This document shows, in pieces, positions 1-11,519 of a stretch of DNA of 64,000 nt (its first letter is position 1; the number at the start of each line of letters is the position of its first letter). Position numbers and translations under genes: made by a program. The notes beneath the pieces were generated by a model that did no database searches, was not told the DNA's origin, and saw only the letters and a program-made list of their open reading frames with translations. Source of the stretch: Rhodamnia argentea (lineage: Eukaryota > Streptophyta > Magnoliopsida > Myrtales > Myrtaceae); contig NC_063150.1 of the NCBI RefSeq assembly GCF_020921035.1, forward strand, positions 6,200,001-6,264,000, read 5' to 3'.

Positions 1-388
1 CTCCCACAATCATCCTGTTCCCACCCGTCGTTGTCCACCACCCGTCGGCATCAGCGCGAGCTCGCCGATAGTTCTTTGGCCGGTCACCGAGGTCCGGAGA
101 CCGGCAGCCACTGGCTAGACGTAGAACAGAACATGGAAGGGGAAGGGCAGGGAAAACAAAAGAAAAATAAAAATAAAAATAAAATAAAATAAAAAATTTT
201 AAAAAATTATTAAAATATTAAGTTTCCGACCGGTCTGCGTCCACGTCAGCGTTGGCCGGCCAAAATTCTCCAGATAGATTGAATTAGCACAATTACAATA
301 AATTTAAAACTAAATCGGCCAAAAAAAAAATTTAAGAATGAATTGACACATTTGCAATAGATTTAACACTTTTTTGATAATTTTCCCC
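1..388. repeat. Right part of a foldback element, cut by the window edge
   Basis: The first 120 bases are GC-rich with several ggccgg/accgg words. An A-rich stretch follows, then cgtccacgtcagcgttgg near 238-255, then an AT-rich arm ending in ttttttgataattttccc at about 388. The same order (GC core, purine- or pyrimidine-rich run, ACGTCAG/CACGTGG word, AT-rich arm ending in a gataattttccc type end) occurs in the elements at 41321-43027, 52664-53431 and 62808-63498. The left half lies outside the window. No coding capacity is seen. Confidence 0.6.
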
Positions 389-910
389 TTGCAGATAATG
401 AGTTGTTGAGACCTCATCAGTACTCGGATTAATTCACCCCAAGGCAAGGATCCAACCGATCGTAATCGGAGAAATGTGCAGTCCGGTACATCAAGTTGCT
501 CACAAACGAAGCTTTGATGTTTTCCTCCACATGCAACGTAATTAATTGTATCGAATTCGAAGGAAGAAAATAATCTTGTCCTAGAAAAGTGATTTGAATC
601 AACCATTTGACACAAAATCACTGAGAAGAATTCTTCCAAATGGAACGCAGGCTCTTTTGCTTGACCTTCTACGTAATGCAAACGAGTCTAATTAAAAAAT
701 CCTCCCCAAAAATATAGTCTACACTCAGATATTTCAACTTATCAACACAGCAATTTCACTACAGAAAAGGTTTTAAAATCCAGAAACCAACAGTGTTCCG
801 AACGCCAGCACAGGTTTTAGGAGAATTGAAGTTGGGGAAAAGTCATTCAAATTCATAATTTACAAGGATTATTAACTACTTACACGGAAAGGTCAGATGA
901 TACATATAGG
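389..910. other. Downstream flank of GUN1
   Basis: No gene is seen between the repeat end and the GUN1 stop codon. The part next to 911 is probably the GUN1 3' untranslated region, because the gene runs on the minus strand. The transcript end cannot be fixed from sequence alone. Confidence 0.4.
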
Positions 911-3900
911 CTACAAGGGAAGCATTTGCAAATCCGAGATTTTATGAATCCCGCCACTTGCGGGATGACTTCTGTCATCCTGAAGTACAAGAACCTTAAG
1001 CGTGCCGGACTCTCTCAGCCAAGCAGCCACTACAGAACCTGTCGATATGAACCTACCTATGTTGCACTTGGCTAACCGAAAGGGTGCGCCCATGCCAGTT
1101 AGGAGGGCCTCAATGGCTCGTCTAAGTGCACCGTCGCCCACTACTTTACTGTGTTTGCCCCATCCTGTCAAAATGCTGCAAAAAAAAAAAAAAGAGGCAA
1201 TTTTTAGGCAGGCAATGGAGAGTGTTCCCAGATATTGTTCTAAAAGCAAGAAAAAAACAACTAACATGTTTTTAAGCTAAAAAGTATGTGCACAGCAGAA
1301 TGTAACATTTAAGGCTTTTCAGAACAATTCAATTTTTACTTGTGGAGTTCATCTGCAAGCAGTTTTCCCAGGTTTTACAGAATCTGCTCAGAAAAAAATG
1401 TCTGATATCATTATCGTGGTGCCCTTCAACACAGAATTTGTCCTTGTAAAGAGTTAGCAAGATATAAAATTTCACTGTTCTCAAAGATCAAAACTGTTCT
1501 TAAATTGGATAAGGATCCTAGACTCATGATCGACTTGCTTACCTCAGCAGCTTAGGCAGTTCATGACCTTCATATACAATAGACCGTATGTTCAGCAACC
1601 ATGCATGAACCATGGCCTGAGCAGCCCCCGAAGACATCAGATGCAAATCTAGGCAAGAATCTGACCAGACATTGTCCCACACTTGGCGACGTTTGCCGTC
1701 AAGTACAACCAATTGGGCACCATGTCTCTGAAAAAAGAAAGACGCAAATTTTAATCGAGTTTCAAAAAGACGTGCGATGAATTTCTTGACTAAGCAAATT
1801 ACGTATCTTAGGGAAAGTGCCGTTCTACATACCTGACCAAAGTGCCAAAGCATATCGGTGAGAGCATTATAGAAGGCAGATGCAGTTGCAGTGTCCATCT
1901 GTCTCACTTCATCAAAAAGGGATTGGGCTTGAACCCAGACAGTCTCCCGGTAGCCCATCAGAAGCCCATGCGCCACACCATAGACTTGATTGTCAAACAT
2001 GCGAAGTTCCTCCAAAAGCATGGAAGCATCTTCAAAGGAATTACATCGGCTGCATCCAAACATTGAAAGTGAGTGAAATGAGTGAAGACTATATGAAGGA
2101 ATTATGAAGGATAGGATCAACTTGTTTACTAGATCAGGAAGGCAAAAATTACTTATTTCCGAATTAAATAGGAAAAGTCCGTGGAAGAAACTAGGGAAAT
2201 TATTCAGACAACTTTGATCAGTTGGCATGGAGCAGAAACTTTTCTAGGAAATGGGTAATATGACTTAAAGAAAGTACAAACAAAACATAAAAAAGTTCTC
2301 ATTTAATGTAGAATTGCCACACTAATAGACAACATAATCTAGATAGATGACTACTATGAACATGTAGCCAAGTAGCAACCCAGGTAATCATAATAGCATC
2401 ATACTTAAGTATCTGCTCTCCCCTTCATTCAGCTAATAAAGTCAACTTGCCTTCAAGAAGCCTGTTCTGCAGTACCATAAAAGAACCATATCTTGATTGG
2501 AAATTTGAATTTGATTGTCAGACCAACTCGACTTTAAATGAAGAGCAGTCAACAGGACGTTCAAGGCAATAAAACCAAACCGTCCTCTTCAAAGGCATCC
2601 CGCCATTAGTCTCACCATATTTAGCAGCTAGACTTAATTTTTGTAGAATGATAAATTATCCAGCACAATATTCCCAGCATGGACAAGATACAGAAACTTA
2701 TAAGAATTTGACAGACGAGAGACAAAGAATACCTGCATGCATTTAAAATAGCAGAAAAAGTGACGACATTGGGTTTGATCTCTAGCTCATGCATCTTCTT
2801 AAACACTCCTAGAATGCAAAGAATTTCCTGCCTGCCTCTGCTGTCTTTCTTCAATGGGCCCACCCTCTCAGATGCCAGCTGCCCAAAATACTTCATGATT
2901 CGGCTATCTCCTTTCCCGTCTGCAGTGTTGTTCTCAGTAAGATCCTCAATAAGCATTGGACATGAAGGTCCATTGCCATCAAAGTCAGCTTCAAAACTCA
3001 TGTATCTACCAAAAGCATCAATTATAGAATTGTAGGTGACAACGTTAGGGCTTATACCCTCCCTTGTCATCTCATGAAGCAAAGAAACAGCAGATTCTAC
3101 CAATGCATTCTTGCACAGGGCATCAATAAGGGCGCTATAAAGGACAACATCAGGTTTCAACCCCGACTGCTTAAGCTCTTTAAAAGCATCCATGGCCTCC
3201 CTGTACAAGCCACCTTTTGAGTACATATCAATCAGGGTCGAGTAGGTCAACAAATTCGGGCACACTTGAGCTGCTTTCATCTCCTTATACACTCTCGTCA
3301 TATCATGATATTTTCCCTGCTTGCCATACCCTCCCAAGAGTGCATTATAAGTTACAACGTCCTTCTCAATGCCACAATCATCCATTTCCTCACAAATATC
3401 CACAACCTCCTGAAAATTACCGAGCTTTGAATATATCGTGAGCAAAGTATTATACGATACCCTATCCAAATCAATACCTAAAAACCTCATATTATTAAAG
3501 ATACTCAATGCCTCATCGCACCTCCCGGCCTTTGCATACCCATCAACCATCGTACTGTAAGTGACTACATTAGGCATGATATTCTTTGTGGGCATCTGTG
3601 ACATGATCTCAAAAGCTGAATCCATTTGACCACCTTTGCACAAAGCATCCAGAAACGTATTATATGTGACAATATCCTGGTCAATCCCTCTATCCACCAT
3701 CTCATTAAACCAATTCTTTGCTGCCTCCCAGAAACCCCCACGACTGCAAACTGCAAGAAGAGAGTTATAAGTTATCCTGTCCGGCTGTACCCCATTCTTC
3801 AACATCTCATCAAAAATCCACAACACCTTGTTAAACTCCACACCCCCTTTACCACATGCATCGATCACTGCATTAAACGTGACCAAATTCGGCTTCAACC

Positions 3901-4675
3901 CATTGTTTTTCATGGTCTCGAAAACCTTAATCGCCTCATTGCAATACCCATTACGGCCATTCGCACTGATCAAAGCGGAATATGCATAAACTGTGTTACC
4001 GTACCCTTCCCTCAAAGCTCTGTCAAAAACACTCCTCGCAAGGTCAACCTTCCCAAGCCTACCAAGAATACTGATCGCAGCACTAGCCAATTTCCCCTGC
4101 TCATTCTTACGCCTCTCTCTCCGCACTGCAAACTCGAAACACTGAACTACCTTCAAATGCTCGCCTCTATTGCCGAATTCCCGCAGCAAGAAAGTATAAT
4201 CATCGGCCCCACACAGCTTAGACTCAAAGGTGAGCAACACATTCTCAAGACCATTCTCATCCTTACCATACTGAATGGCGTGCTGGAGGGCCTCGTCGGC
4301 GACTGAGGTGTGGCGGGCGCTGATGGTAGTCTTGGGGCGGCCGAGGTGCACCTTCGACACAAACCGAGTTGACCGACGGCCCGAGAAATCCCGTCCAAGA
4401 TCCGATTTTGGGGCATTCAAAGGGGACAGGGAGGTAAAGGTAGGGTTTTGAGTGGCGGTGGCGGCAGCAGCGGCAGAGGCCGGGCTAGCCGCGCTGTGCG
4501 GGGACGGCAACGATGGATTGGCAAGGGAGACCTTGTGCGCGGCGGTCCATTTCGGGTTGTTGCGGTGGTGGTGGTGGTGGTTGGGGTTCTGACGGTGGTT
4601 CTTCTGAGGGTAAGGGTGGTTCTGGTAGGGCTTCGACGCCGTGAGGGAGCAGTGTGGTGGCGTTGACGAAGCCAT
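911..4675 (-). CDS. GUN1: GUN1, plastid PPR-SMR protein of retrograde signalling
   Basis: Four exons on the minus strand: 4675-2733, 2049-1833, 1727-1543, 1175-911; 2610 nt, 869 aa. All joins use GT..AG and keep frame. Residues 1-120 are Ser/Pro/His/Asn-rich and resemble a chloroplast transit region containing [14 protein letters not shown]. Residues of roughly 180-645 hold a run of pentatricopeptide repeats with typical words such as [20 protein letters not shown]. The C-terminal SMR domain has LDLH at 746-749 and TGWGKHS at 785-791, on different exons. The overall pattern matches Arabidopsis GUN1 (At2g31400, about 918 aa by memory). In the family it acts in plastid-to-nucleus signalling, plastid protein homeostasis and tetrapyrrole control. 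The ATG at 4675 starts the family's typical MASSTPPH N-terminus. The slightly shorter length lies in the low-complexity N-terminal part. The protein looks intact. Confidence 0.95.
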
Positions 4676-5590
4676 TGGATTGAGCTATCCACAAACAGAT
4701 TGATCTTATCACGTATGCTCTCTCCGCCTGGGCTTGAGATTGCAAGGACAGATTCAACAGCGACTAGAGGAGGGAGAACGAGGGAGAGGGAGAGGAAGAG
4801 GAAGAGAAGGTCAAAGAGGGTTTTGGTGGGGTTTGGCTGAAGGCGAAGAAGGGCGAGGAAGAGGAGGAAGAGGTGGAGGAGACGAAGCAGGAGAGGCCAT
4901 TGGATATGGCGGAGATTATAGAGAGAGAAAGGGAGATGGGATTGGGTGAAATGGCTAGACAATTTCAGCTGAGCAGTACTTGAGTACGCAATTTTATATT
5001 AATTTTTTATTCGAGCTTAAAGAGTAAAATTCAGACATTGGAAGTTACGCCCGACTTTTCATTTTCGCGATTATTAAGGAGGGGGCGGGGGGATTTAATT
5101 CGCTGATTATGTACGGCAAGGCTTTGCTGTGTCCCGCGTCGTTTTGGGCCAAAACGAGTGCGCTAGTGACAAAAGCGGGGCGTCGTTTCGATCTGGTGCT
5201 TCGCGGGACCACCGTCTGCGTTGTGGGCTCCGCGTCACGGGTCGTTGAGATTAGGTGGGACATTGAATTTGGGGATCGTGCGGCGTTCGATGGTCCGTCT
5301 ATAAATGTGGGGGACAGTCAAAGGTGAGCTGTGGTTTCCTCGGTTGTTGGGATAACACGAACGCTTTGTTTGGTAGTGATTAACTTGGGAAGTGGAGGAT
5401 TAGGTTTTGAGGTTTTTCTTGGCGAGCAAGACTCCGTTTCCCCAAAAAGGGGAAATAAAACATAAAAAATATATAAAAAAAAAGGTTCTTTTGTCAGAAA
5501 AAGAAAGAAATCGAGGTTTAATAGGAAATAATTTATGGCTTTAGGATAACAATCCGACGCATCGAGTAATTTATTAATTTCATGATACCA
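4676..5590 (-). promoter_or_regulatory. GUN1 5' untranslated and promoter region
   Basis: This is the upstream side of GUN1. From 4740 to 4960 the plus strand is purine-rich (gagg/aggaag runs), so the transcript strand is CT-rich, as is common in plant leader sequences. A TGGGCC word, like the site II element of plant housekeeping genes, lies at about 5145-5150. Open frames across this tract are low-complexity by-products of the purine bias. No transcription start can be fixed. Confidence 0.4.
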
Positions 5591-5996
5591 ATTTAAGAAG
5601 GGAAAAAGCCACCAAAAATCCTAAACTATGTCCGTTGTGATATATTTACCTCAAACTTTTCTTTGTGACACAAAAAACCCCAAACTTGTATGCATATGAC
5701 ACATTTACCCCAAATTTATGCTCGTGTGACATATTTACCCCAAATTTTTTGTTGTGACACTAAAAACTCCAAACGAGTATAAATTTGGGATTTTTTATGT
5801 CACAAAAAAATATTATAAGGTAAATATGTCACACGGGTATAAATTTATGGTTTTCAATGTCACAAGAAAAAGTTTGGAGTAAATATGTCACATGAGTAAA
5901 AGTTTGGGATTTTTGGTGTCACAAAAAAAATTTTAGGGTAAATGTGTCATAGTTAGCATAGTTCATGGTTTTTGATGATTTTTTCCCATTTAAGAA
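5591..5996. mobile_element. MULE-type foldback element with 9-bp target duplication
   Basis: The element at 5600-5987 (388 bp) is flanked on both sides by the same nine bases, ATTTAAGAA (5591-5599 and 5988-5996). It starts with gggaaaaag and ends with ttttttccc. The two halves are imperfect inverted copies built from words such as ccccaaac and gtgacacatttacc. Nine-base target duplications and G-rich ends are typical of Mutator-like elements. There is no transposase, so it is non-autonomous. Confidence 0.85.
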
Positions 5997-7364
5997 TGCG
6001 TGGTTTTAACATTTTTATATAAACAAAATATAGAGTGCAAAAAAAAAAAAAAACAAGAAGCTCGAATCGTACCACAAGAATGTCGGTAGAATGGCATTCA
6101 AGAATTCGCCGGATGTTTCAATCTGTGAGGTTACAAATCATTGCACGGCACAAATGATAATTGAAAAATATTTAATTTCGTATGATTGGAGAACGACATT
6201 CAAGAATTTGCCATATGTTTGAATATGTGAAGTTATAATTCACGAGATAAATAATGAAAGTGGTGGTGGGGGATTTACTTTACAATTCACGAGATAAATA
6301 ATAAGATGATAAGGGCATTAGTTTTTTTTTTTTGGGCAAGCGAGGCATTGAATCATACCACACATGAACAAGGGAACGACTTAGGCAACGAGGCTAGGAC
6401 AAAACAGGAATACTGAATGGTTGCTCTTTCATGGGTTTTGTTCTCCAATTTTGGTAATTCGGTTGTTTTGTCAACTGGATTTACTGATTAGGAGAAAATA
6501 AATGTTCTAAGAATACGAATATGAACTAAACGAAAACGTGAGAATTTACGAGTTAGTGTAAGAGATTGAGCAATTGGGCTGATTTCCTCCGTGTGTAAAG
6601 AAAGGGCAACCTCGACAAATAAGAAAAAATTCGGAGTCATTTTCTTGAGACTAGCCAATGTGCCCATACGCCTCGTGTGCCAGAAATTAACATTTGAAAG
6701 ATTAAAAAAAAATTCAATTAAAAAAAAGATTAGAAAACAAATAATTCTGCTTGCGCTTATGAAACATCTGAATTTTTTTTTTGTAATAAAAAAATTATTG
6801 ATAAAAGTTCAAAATAAAAAAGAAGTATTAAGATTTACGGAAAGGGAAAAATGTCGTAAGCCTTTTCTCAAATAGAAGGTATCCAAATTTTAATATTGAA
6901 ATGCATGAAAGACAAAATAAAATAACGAATTTACGCATTTGCCGGTAGACATGATATTTGTAAAATAGATAATGAAGGATATTTAGGGGCTAAAACAATT
7001 GAGATACCTTAAAAGTAGGAGATTCACTTTGTTCATATAATAGTATAGATGATTGAAATGGTATTTAGGATTGTCAAATGGGTGGGTCGAAAATGATCCA
7101 ATCCAAATTGACCCATTTAATCTATATTGACCCATTTTTATATAATACAATTTTAGCAACTTAAACCCGACCCATATTACCTAAATATTTAACCATTTTA
7201 AGCTCTTCATAAGAATATGTTACTTTGATAGATGTTATATTAAAAAAATTAACTAAATAAATTTTGTTAGTAAATAAAAGAAAAATTTTTAAAAAATTAA
7301 AGATTAAAATGCACATTAAGAACTAGAAATGGATGCGTGTGTTGTGACAAAGCATATGAGGATA
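5997..7364. other. AT-rich intergenic DNA with small direct repeats
   Basis: No gene is seen. Two diverged direct copies, about 100 bases apart, start near 6089 and 6190 (cattcaagaatt.gcc). The word attcacgagataaataat occurs twice, near 6238 and 6286. A stretch near 7077-7200 is rich in gggtcg/gacccatt words and resembles one at 57940-58310, so it is probably another dispersed repeat. Open frames here are AT-rich and Lys/Phe-biased, and not convincing. Confidence 0.5.
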
Positions 7365-7680
7365 TTATTGGAAAAATTCCAAACCTATTGTAATTGTGCT
7401 GTTGTGCCAACTCAATCATAAAATTTTTAATTTTGCTCATTTTATTCTAAATCAATTGACCATTTGCCAATTTAGTCCTTCATACTAATTATGACTGAAA
7501 ATTATGACATGGATATCGGGCATCCCACATGGCATGGCCACTAATGTGTATAATCTTTATAAAACATCTAAACCATGAATTATTTATATGTTTTATTTTT
7601 CTTCTCTTTTTTCTTTTCTTTTTTTTTCTCTTTAGTTCACCTAGTGGCCAAGGAGGATCGTCGGCCCTCACACATTGGAT
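7365..7680. repeat. Degenerate left half of a foldback repeat
   Basis: The sequence runs from ggaaaaattccaaacctatt through tgtgccaactcaatc, a gacatggat word near 7507, a pyrimidine-rich run at 7590-7634 and a short GC-rich part. This is the order seen in the left halves of the foldback elements at 41321 and 62808. No clean right end is visible, so it appears truncated or joined to another repeat with attaaaattcaag words (7680-7800). Confidence 0.4.
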
Positions 7681-7810
7681 TAAAATTCAAGAACTAATTT
7701 GAATATGTACTAAAAATTTAGCAACTATATTGATTAAATTAAAATTTCAAAAATCATACCGCATGTTAGATTAAAATTCAAGACTATTTAAGTCGTTTTT
7801 CTAAAGAAGT

Positions 7811-8683
7811 GAAAATAGTGGTAAATTATTGAACTTCGGGACTACCCCTTGGCCACCAACCCACTTTGCGGCTAATTGGAACCATTTTCGTTTTTGTCTT
7901 CCGTTAGCCAGAATTGGATACTATTGATAGACAGCATGCGGAAATAAGACTGATAGACCCCACTCGTTGCCTAGCTTTTCGTAGAATGATTGTACCTACA
8001 AGTTATAACTATTGCATAGGAATATTCGTAATTTATTCCTGCATACATAAGGATATTCACTGTTCTTCCCGCCAATCGAGACCTGCCACGTCATGCAAAC
8101 ATCAAGGGACAGTCACAAATCATCCCAATTGGGATTCAACACGTGGACAAAGAATAGCTGCTCGATTGCATGCCCAAGAAAAGGAACAGGAAAAACAAGA
8201 ATGACCATTGCACTAATAAAAGGAGCAATTCCACGGTTGAAACTGAAAGAGAAACAGCAACTGAAAATTTGTAGAGAAGAACGTAAAATCTGTAGACCAA
8301 AATTTCGGATATCTTGAGAATTGGAAAAGCTAGGAAGGAGGATGGCTCGATCGATGTAAAACTCGCGCGAGGACTGAACATGACTACAACATCAGTTCAC
8401 AAAAAAGGCTAGAGGATTAGATCAATGTCAATCTTCAACTTCCAATGTGCGCGGTCCAATTGCACAACTCCCATGGACAGAGTGGCATGTGCACAAAGTA
8501 CAAACTCGAGGCACGTCCCGCACTTTGTTCGTTTGACTTTGCTCTCGAACATGTGTTTTCTTGCAAAGGAGCTTTAAACCGACCGAGTCGAATACGGTGC
8601 TTCTAATGCTGTTAACCCATGGACCATCAGAAGTAGGATGTAATCAGAAGACGGAATCTAGGGGGATGGACAAAAAGAGGTCC
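7811..8683. other. Intergenic DNA and probable NOMO 3' untranslated region
   Basis: No gene is recognised. The few hundred bases next to 8684 are probably the 3' untranslated region of the minus-strand NOMO gene. Plus-strand open frames at 7914-8320 have no family features. Confidence 0.4.
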
Positions 8684-11443
8684 TCAGTATGTCTTCTTTC
8701 TAACTACTGGTTTTCTAACTTCCTTTTTAGCAGCTCCGTTAAATCCCGGTGCTGATGCTCCGACCGTGGTTTCATACAAGTCCTTCAACCTTTACATTTG
8801 AACATATGTATGTAAGAAGATAAGGTCTATTGATGAGAAAAATTAGAGTAAAGAAATGGAGATAGGTAAAAGCATATAACCACTATGCTATTCGAGTTTC
8901 GAATTACCTTGGCATGCTGACAAACAAAGCTATCACGGAGACTCCAGCAATAAGAGGAAAGACAGGTGCAGGAGTTAAATCCTGCAAAGCATCAAACAGA
9001 CTTAGGCATAGAGTAACCACATGCACATGAAGAAACATTATCAAGGGAAAAAGCCATCCGGTGAAATACTTCAGACAGCACTTTAGAGAAAGGTCTTCAC
9101 TGTTTCTATGAGTTTTGGACCACAGTAACTTGTGAAAACATTATCTCCTTTCATTTTGCTTTCATTTTATTTCTTATTTTCCTTGTGGATATCGAGAAGA
9201 ATGGCGGCGAAGTAGCACCAACCTGTTTGTGGTAATTCTCGATAACTCTGTATCTAAGAGGTCCAACATGGATCTGAGATGTCTTTTGTAGGTCAACCTC
9301 AATAACGTCGGACTCAAACTTGTATGAGTTTGTAGCAACTTCAGACCGGATCTGAATGAGGTGCTTGCTCCTAGGCAAATCCTTCACCTGAAAGAAGTTT
9401 GATAGAGGGAGTGGGAAGACTGATTCAATCTTAGATTGGTCAATGGCTGATCTTATTTCGACCAGGAGATTTGAATGCGATTCCCACATTTTTTGTCCTT
9501 CAACATGGCAACTCAGAATGGTTTTTTCTGGCTGTTCAAAGACCACAAAATCCATTCCTTTAATATCCTCAGTTTGGACCTACACATATCAAGCAAAATA
9601 GACAAATCAGAGCCTGCGATGACATCCCTAGTACATCTAACCCCTTACTAATTTCAAGATGCGTTTGCCAAATAAAAGTGCAGCACATTGTTTGTTCGAA
9701 ATGCAAAAAAGACGTGCCTGGAGATTCATGAGTGAAAAAAATCCTCCAGGGGACAAAGATAGCCATAACAAGAAACACACTATCTTAGGACTCGGTCATG
9801 AAGTCAAATTCAGTTAAACAAGAATATGGAGAAAAACATTCAGTATGAAATACACATCCTCAATAATATGCATTAATGATGGAAATACCTGAATAATAAC
9901 AGAATCTGGAGATGCTCGCTCAATCATAGAACTTCCTAGGCCATCCTTCCTTGCTACTCTGATTGTGTATGTTGTGCCAGGGAGAAGTCCTCTCAAACGG
10001 TAAGTTCCAGATGAATCTGTCAATGACTCCTCATACAATCCTGAATCTGAACGTGCTTCAACAGAAACACCTTCTTTTGGCAGGCCAGATAAAAGAGTGA
10101 CAACGCCTGTAGCACTGTACAGAAGTTTAAGATAACTCAGTGACATGTCATGACTAACCAAAATCTTTGCAACACAAATGCTCCTGCAGCAGTCTCAACA
10201 ACTTGACAGTTCTATTTTTAAATTCCCTTCTCTGCTAGCTTAATTAACAGAATGACTATGCAAACAACAGACTGTCATCAAACACAAGTGCTACATTTCG
10301 CAATTTACAGAATATACAGCTTGAATGATGTATTACAAGAGAATTTTAGTAAAGCCTATGACGAACTGCATTTTTTCATTAGTAGCTAAGCAGTTAACAA
10401 TCACATCATGAAGGGGATAGTCCAAAATTCTGGTCCAATTAGGTTTCTAGAAGGATAAGTGGACAACTTTTCAAGCTTTAGGGAAAAGATCCAGAAAATT
10501 AATAATTATTGTCATATTACTTCCAATACAAAAGCTAGAGCGAGTGTGAATATTATAGGACCAAAAATGTATAGTTGAGGGACAACAGGGGAGGCAAAGA
10601 AAAAGTCATCTAAGGACGACACGAAGTTATCTAAGCTAAACAAATCTCAAAAAACATTAAGTTATATGAGACTTCGAAATTTCATCACCGTGCTAAGGGT
10701 GCGCATGACAACACTTCTGGTTCAGAAATAACTTCATAAGCAGAAATTGATTTTTCAACTTCGTCTTCAAAAGCAAAAGTTGATTTTTCTACTTCTATTT
10801 CAGAAATTGGTTTCTGATCAAAAAAAGGCATTTGATAACTGGACAAAATTTCTACGAAAAATTATTAATCCTAACCTAAAATGCATTTTATTCAAGAAAA
10901 GGTAAATGCAAATATTGATAGGTTTTCATGCAAGTCGGAAGACTAATCCTACCAATCGCATTCAATTAAATAAATGCGCAATCAAGTGCATAGATAAAGC
11001 ACATCAATACAAATCAAGGCTTCCCTAAGATAACCCTAAGGGCTTAGAGAATGTGTGATTAGAGTTCATGCATGATTTGGGAGAAATTGGAGACAATTTG
11101 CCAAGAACGGCAAAATCGTCAATTTGGAAAGATCGGGGGTCAAAAAATCCAAAATAGGTCTTGACCAGTTGATTGTGGCCATTTCCTATTTTTTGGGATT
11201 TTTTTGGAATTTTCAAAATTAAGATTTTTTAATTATTTTTTATGATTTTTTTATTTTATTATGATATTTTCAAGAGCTCACGAATTTTTTCTGAATTTTT
11301 TATTACTTTTGCAATTTTTTATGAATTTTTATACTTTTTAATGATTTTTTTTTCGAATTTTCCCTTTTTTATTTTTATTTAAATTTTATTATTAAACTAT
11401 TTTCCAGACCAGGTCAACTCGGCTCGCACCTCTCGGGAGTGAG

Positions 11444-11519
<76 letters not shown>

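Noticed and set aside
4153-4962. Several open frames on both strands over the GUN1 N-terminus and leader
   Set aside because: They are by-products of low-complexity purine/pyrimidine-rich and GC-rich sequence. The GUN1 frame explains the coding part, and the others lack any family features.
7914-8381. Overlapping open frames near the NOMO 3' end
   Set aside because: Short, on both strands, no recognised motif, and a likely untranslated or intergenic place.
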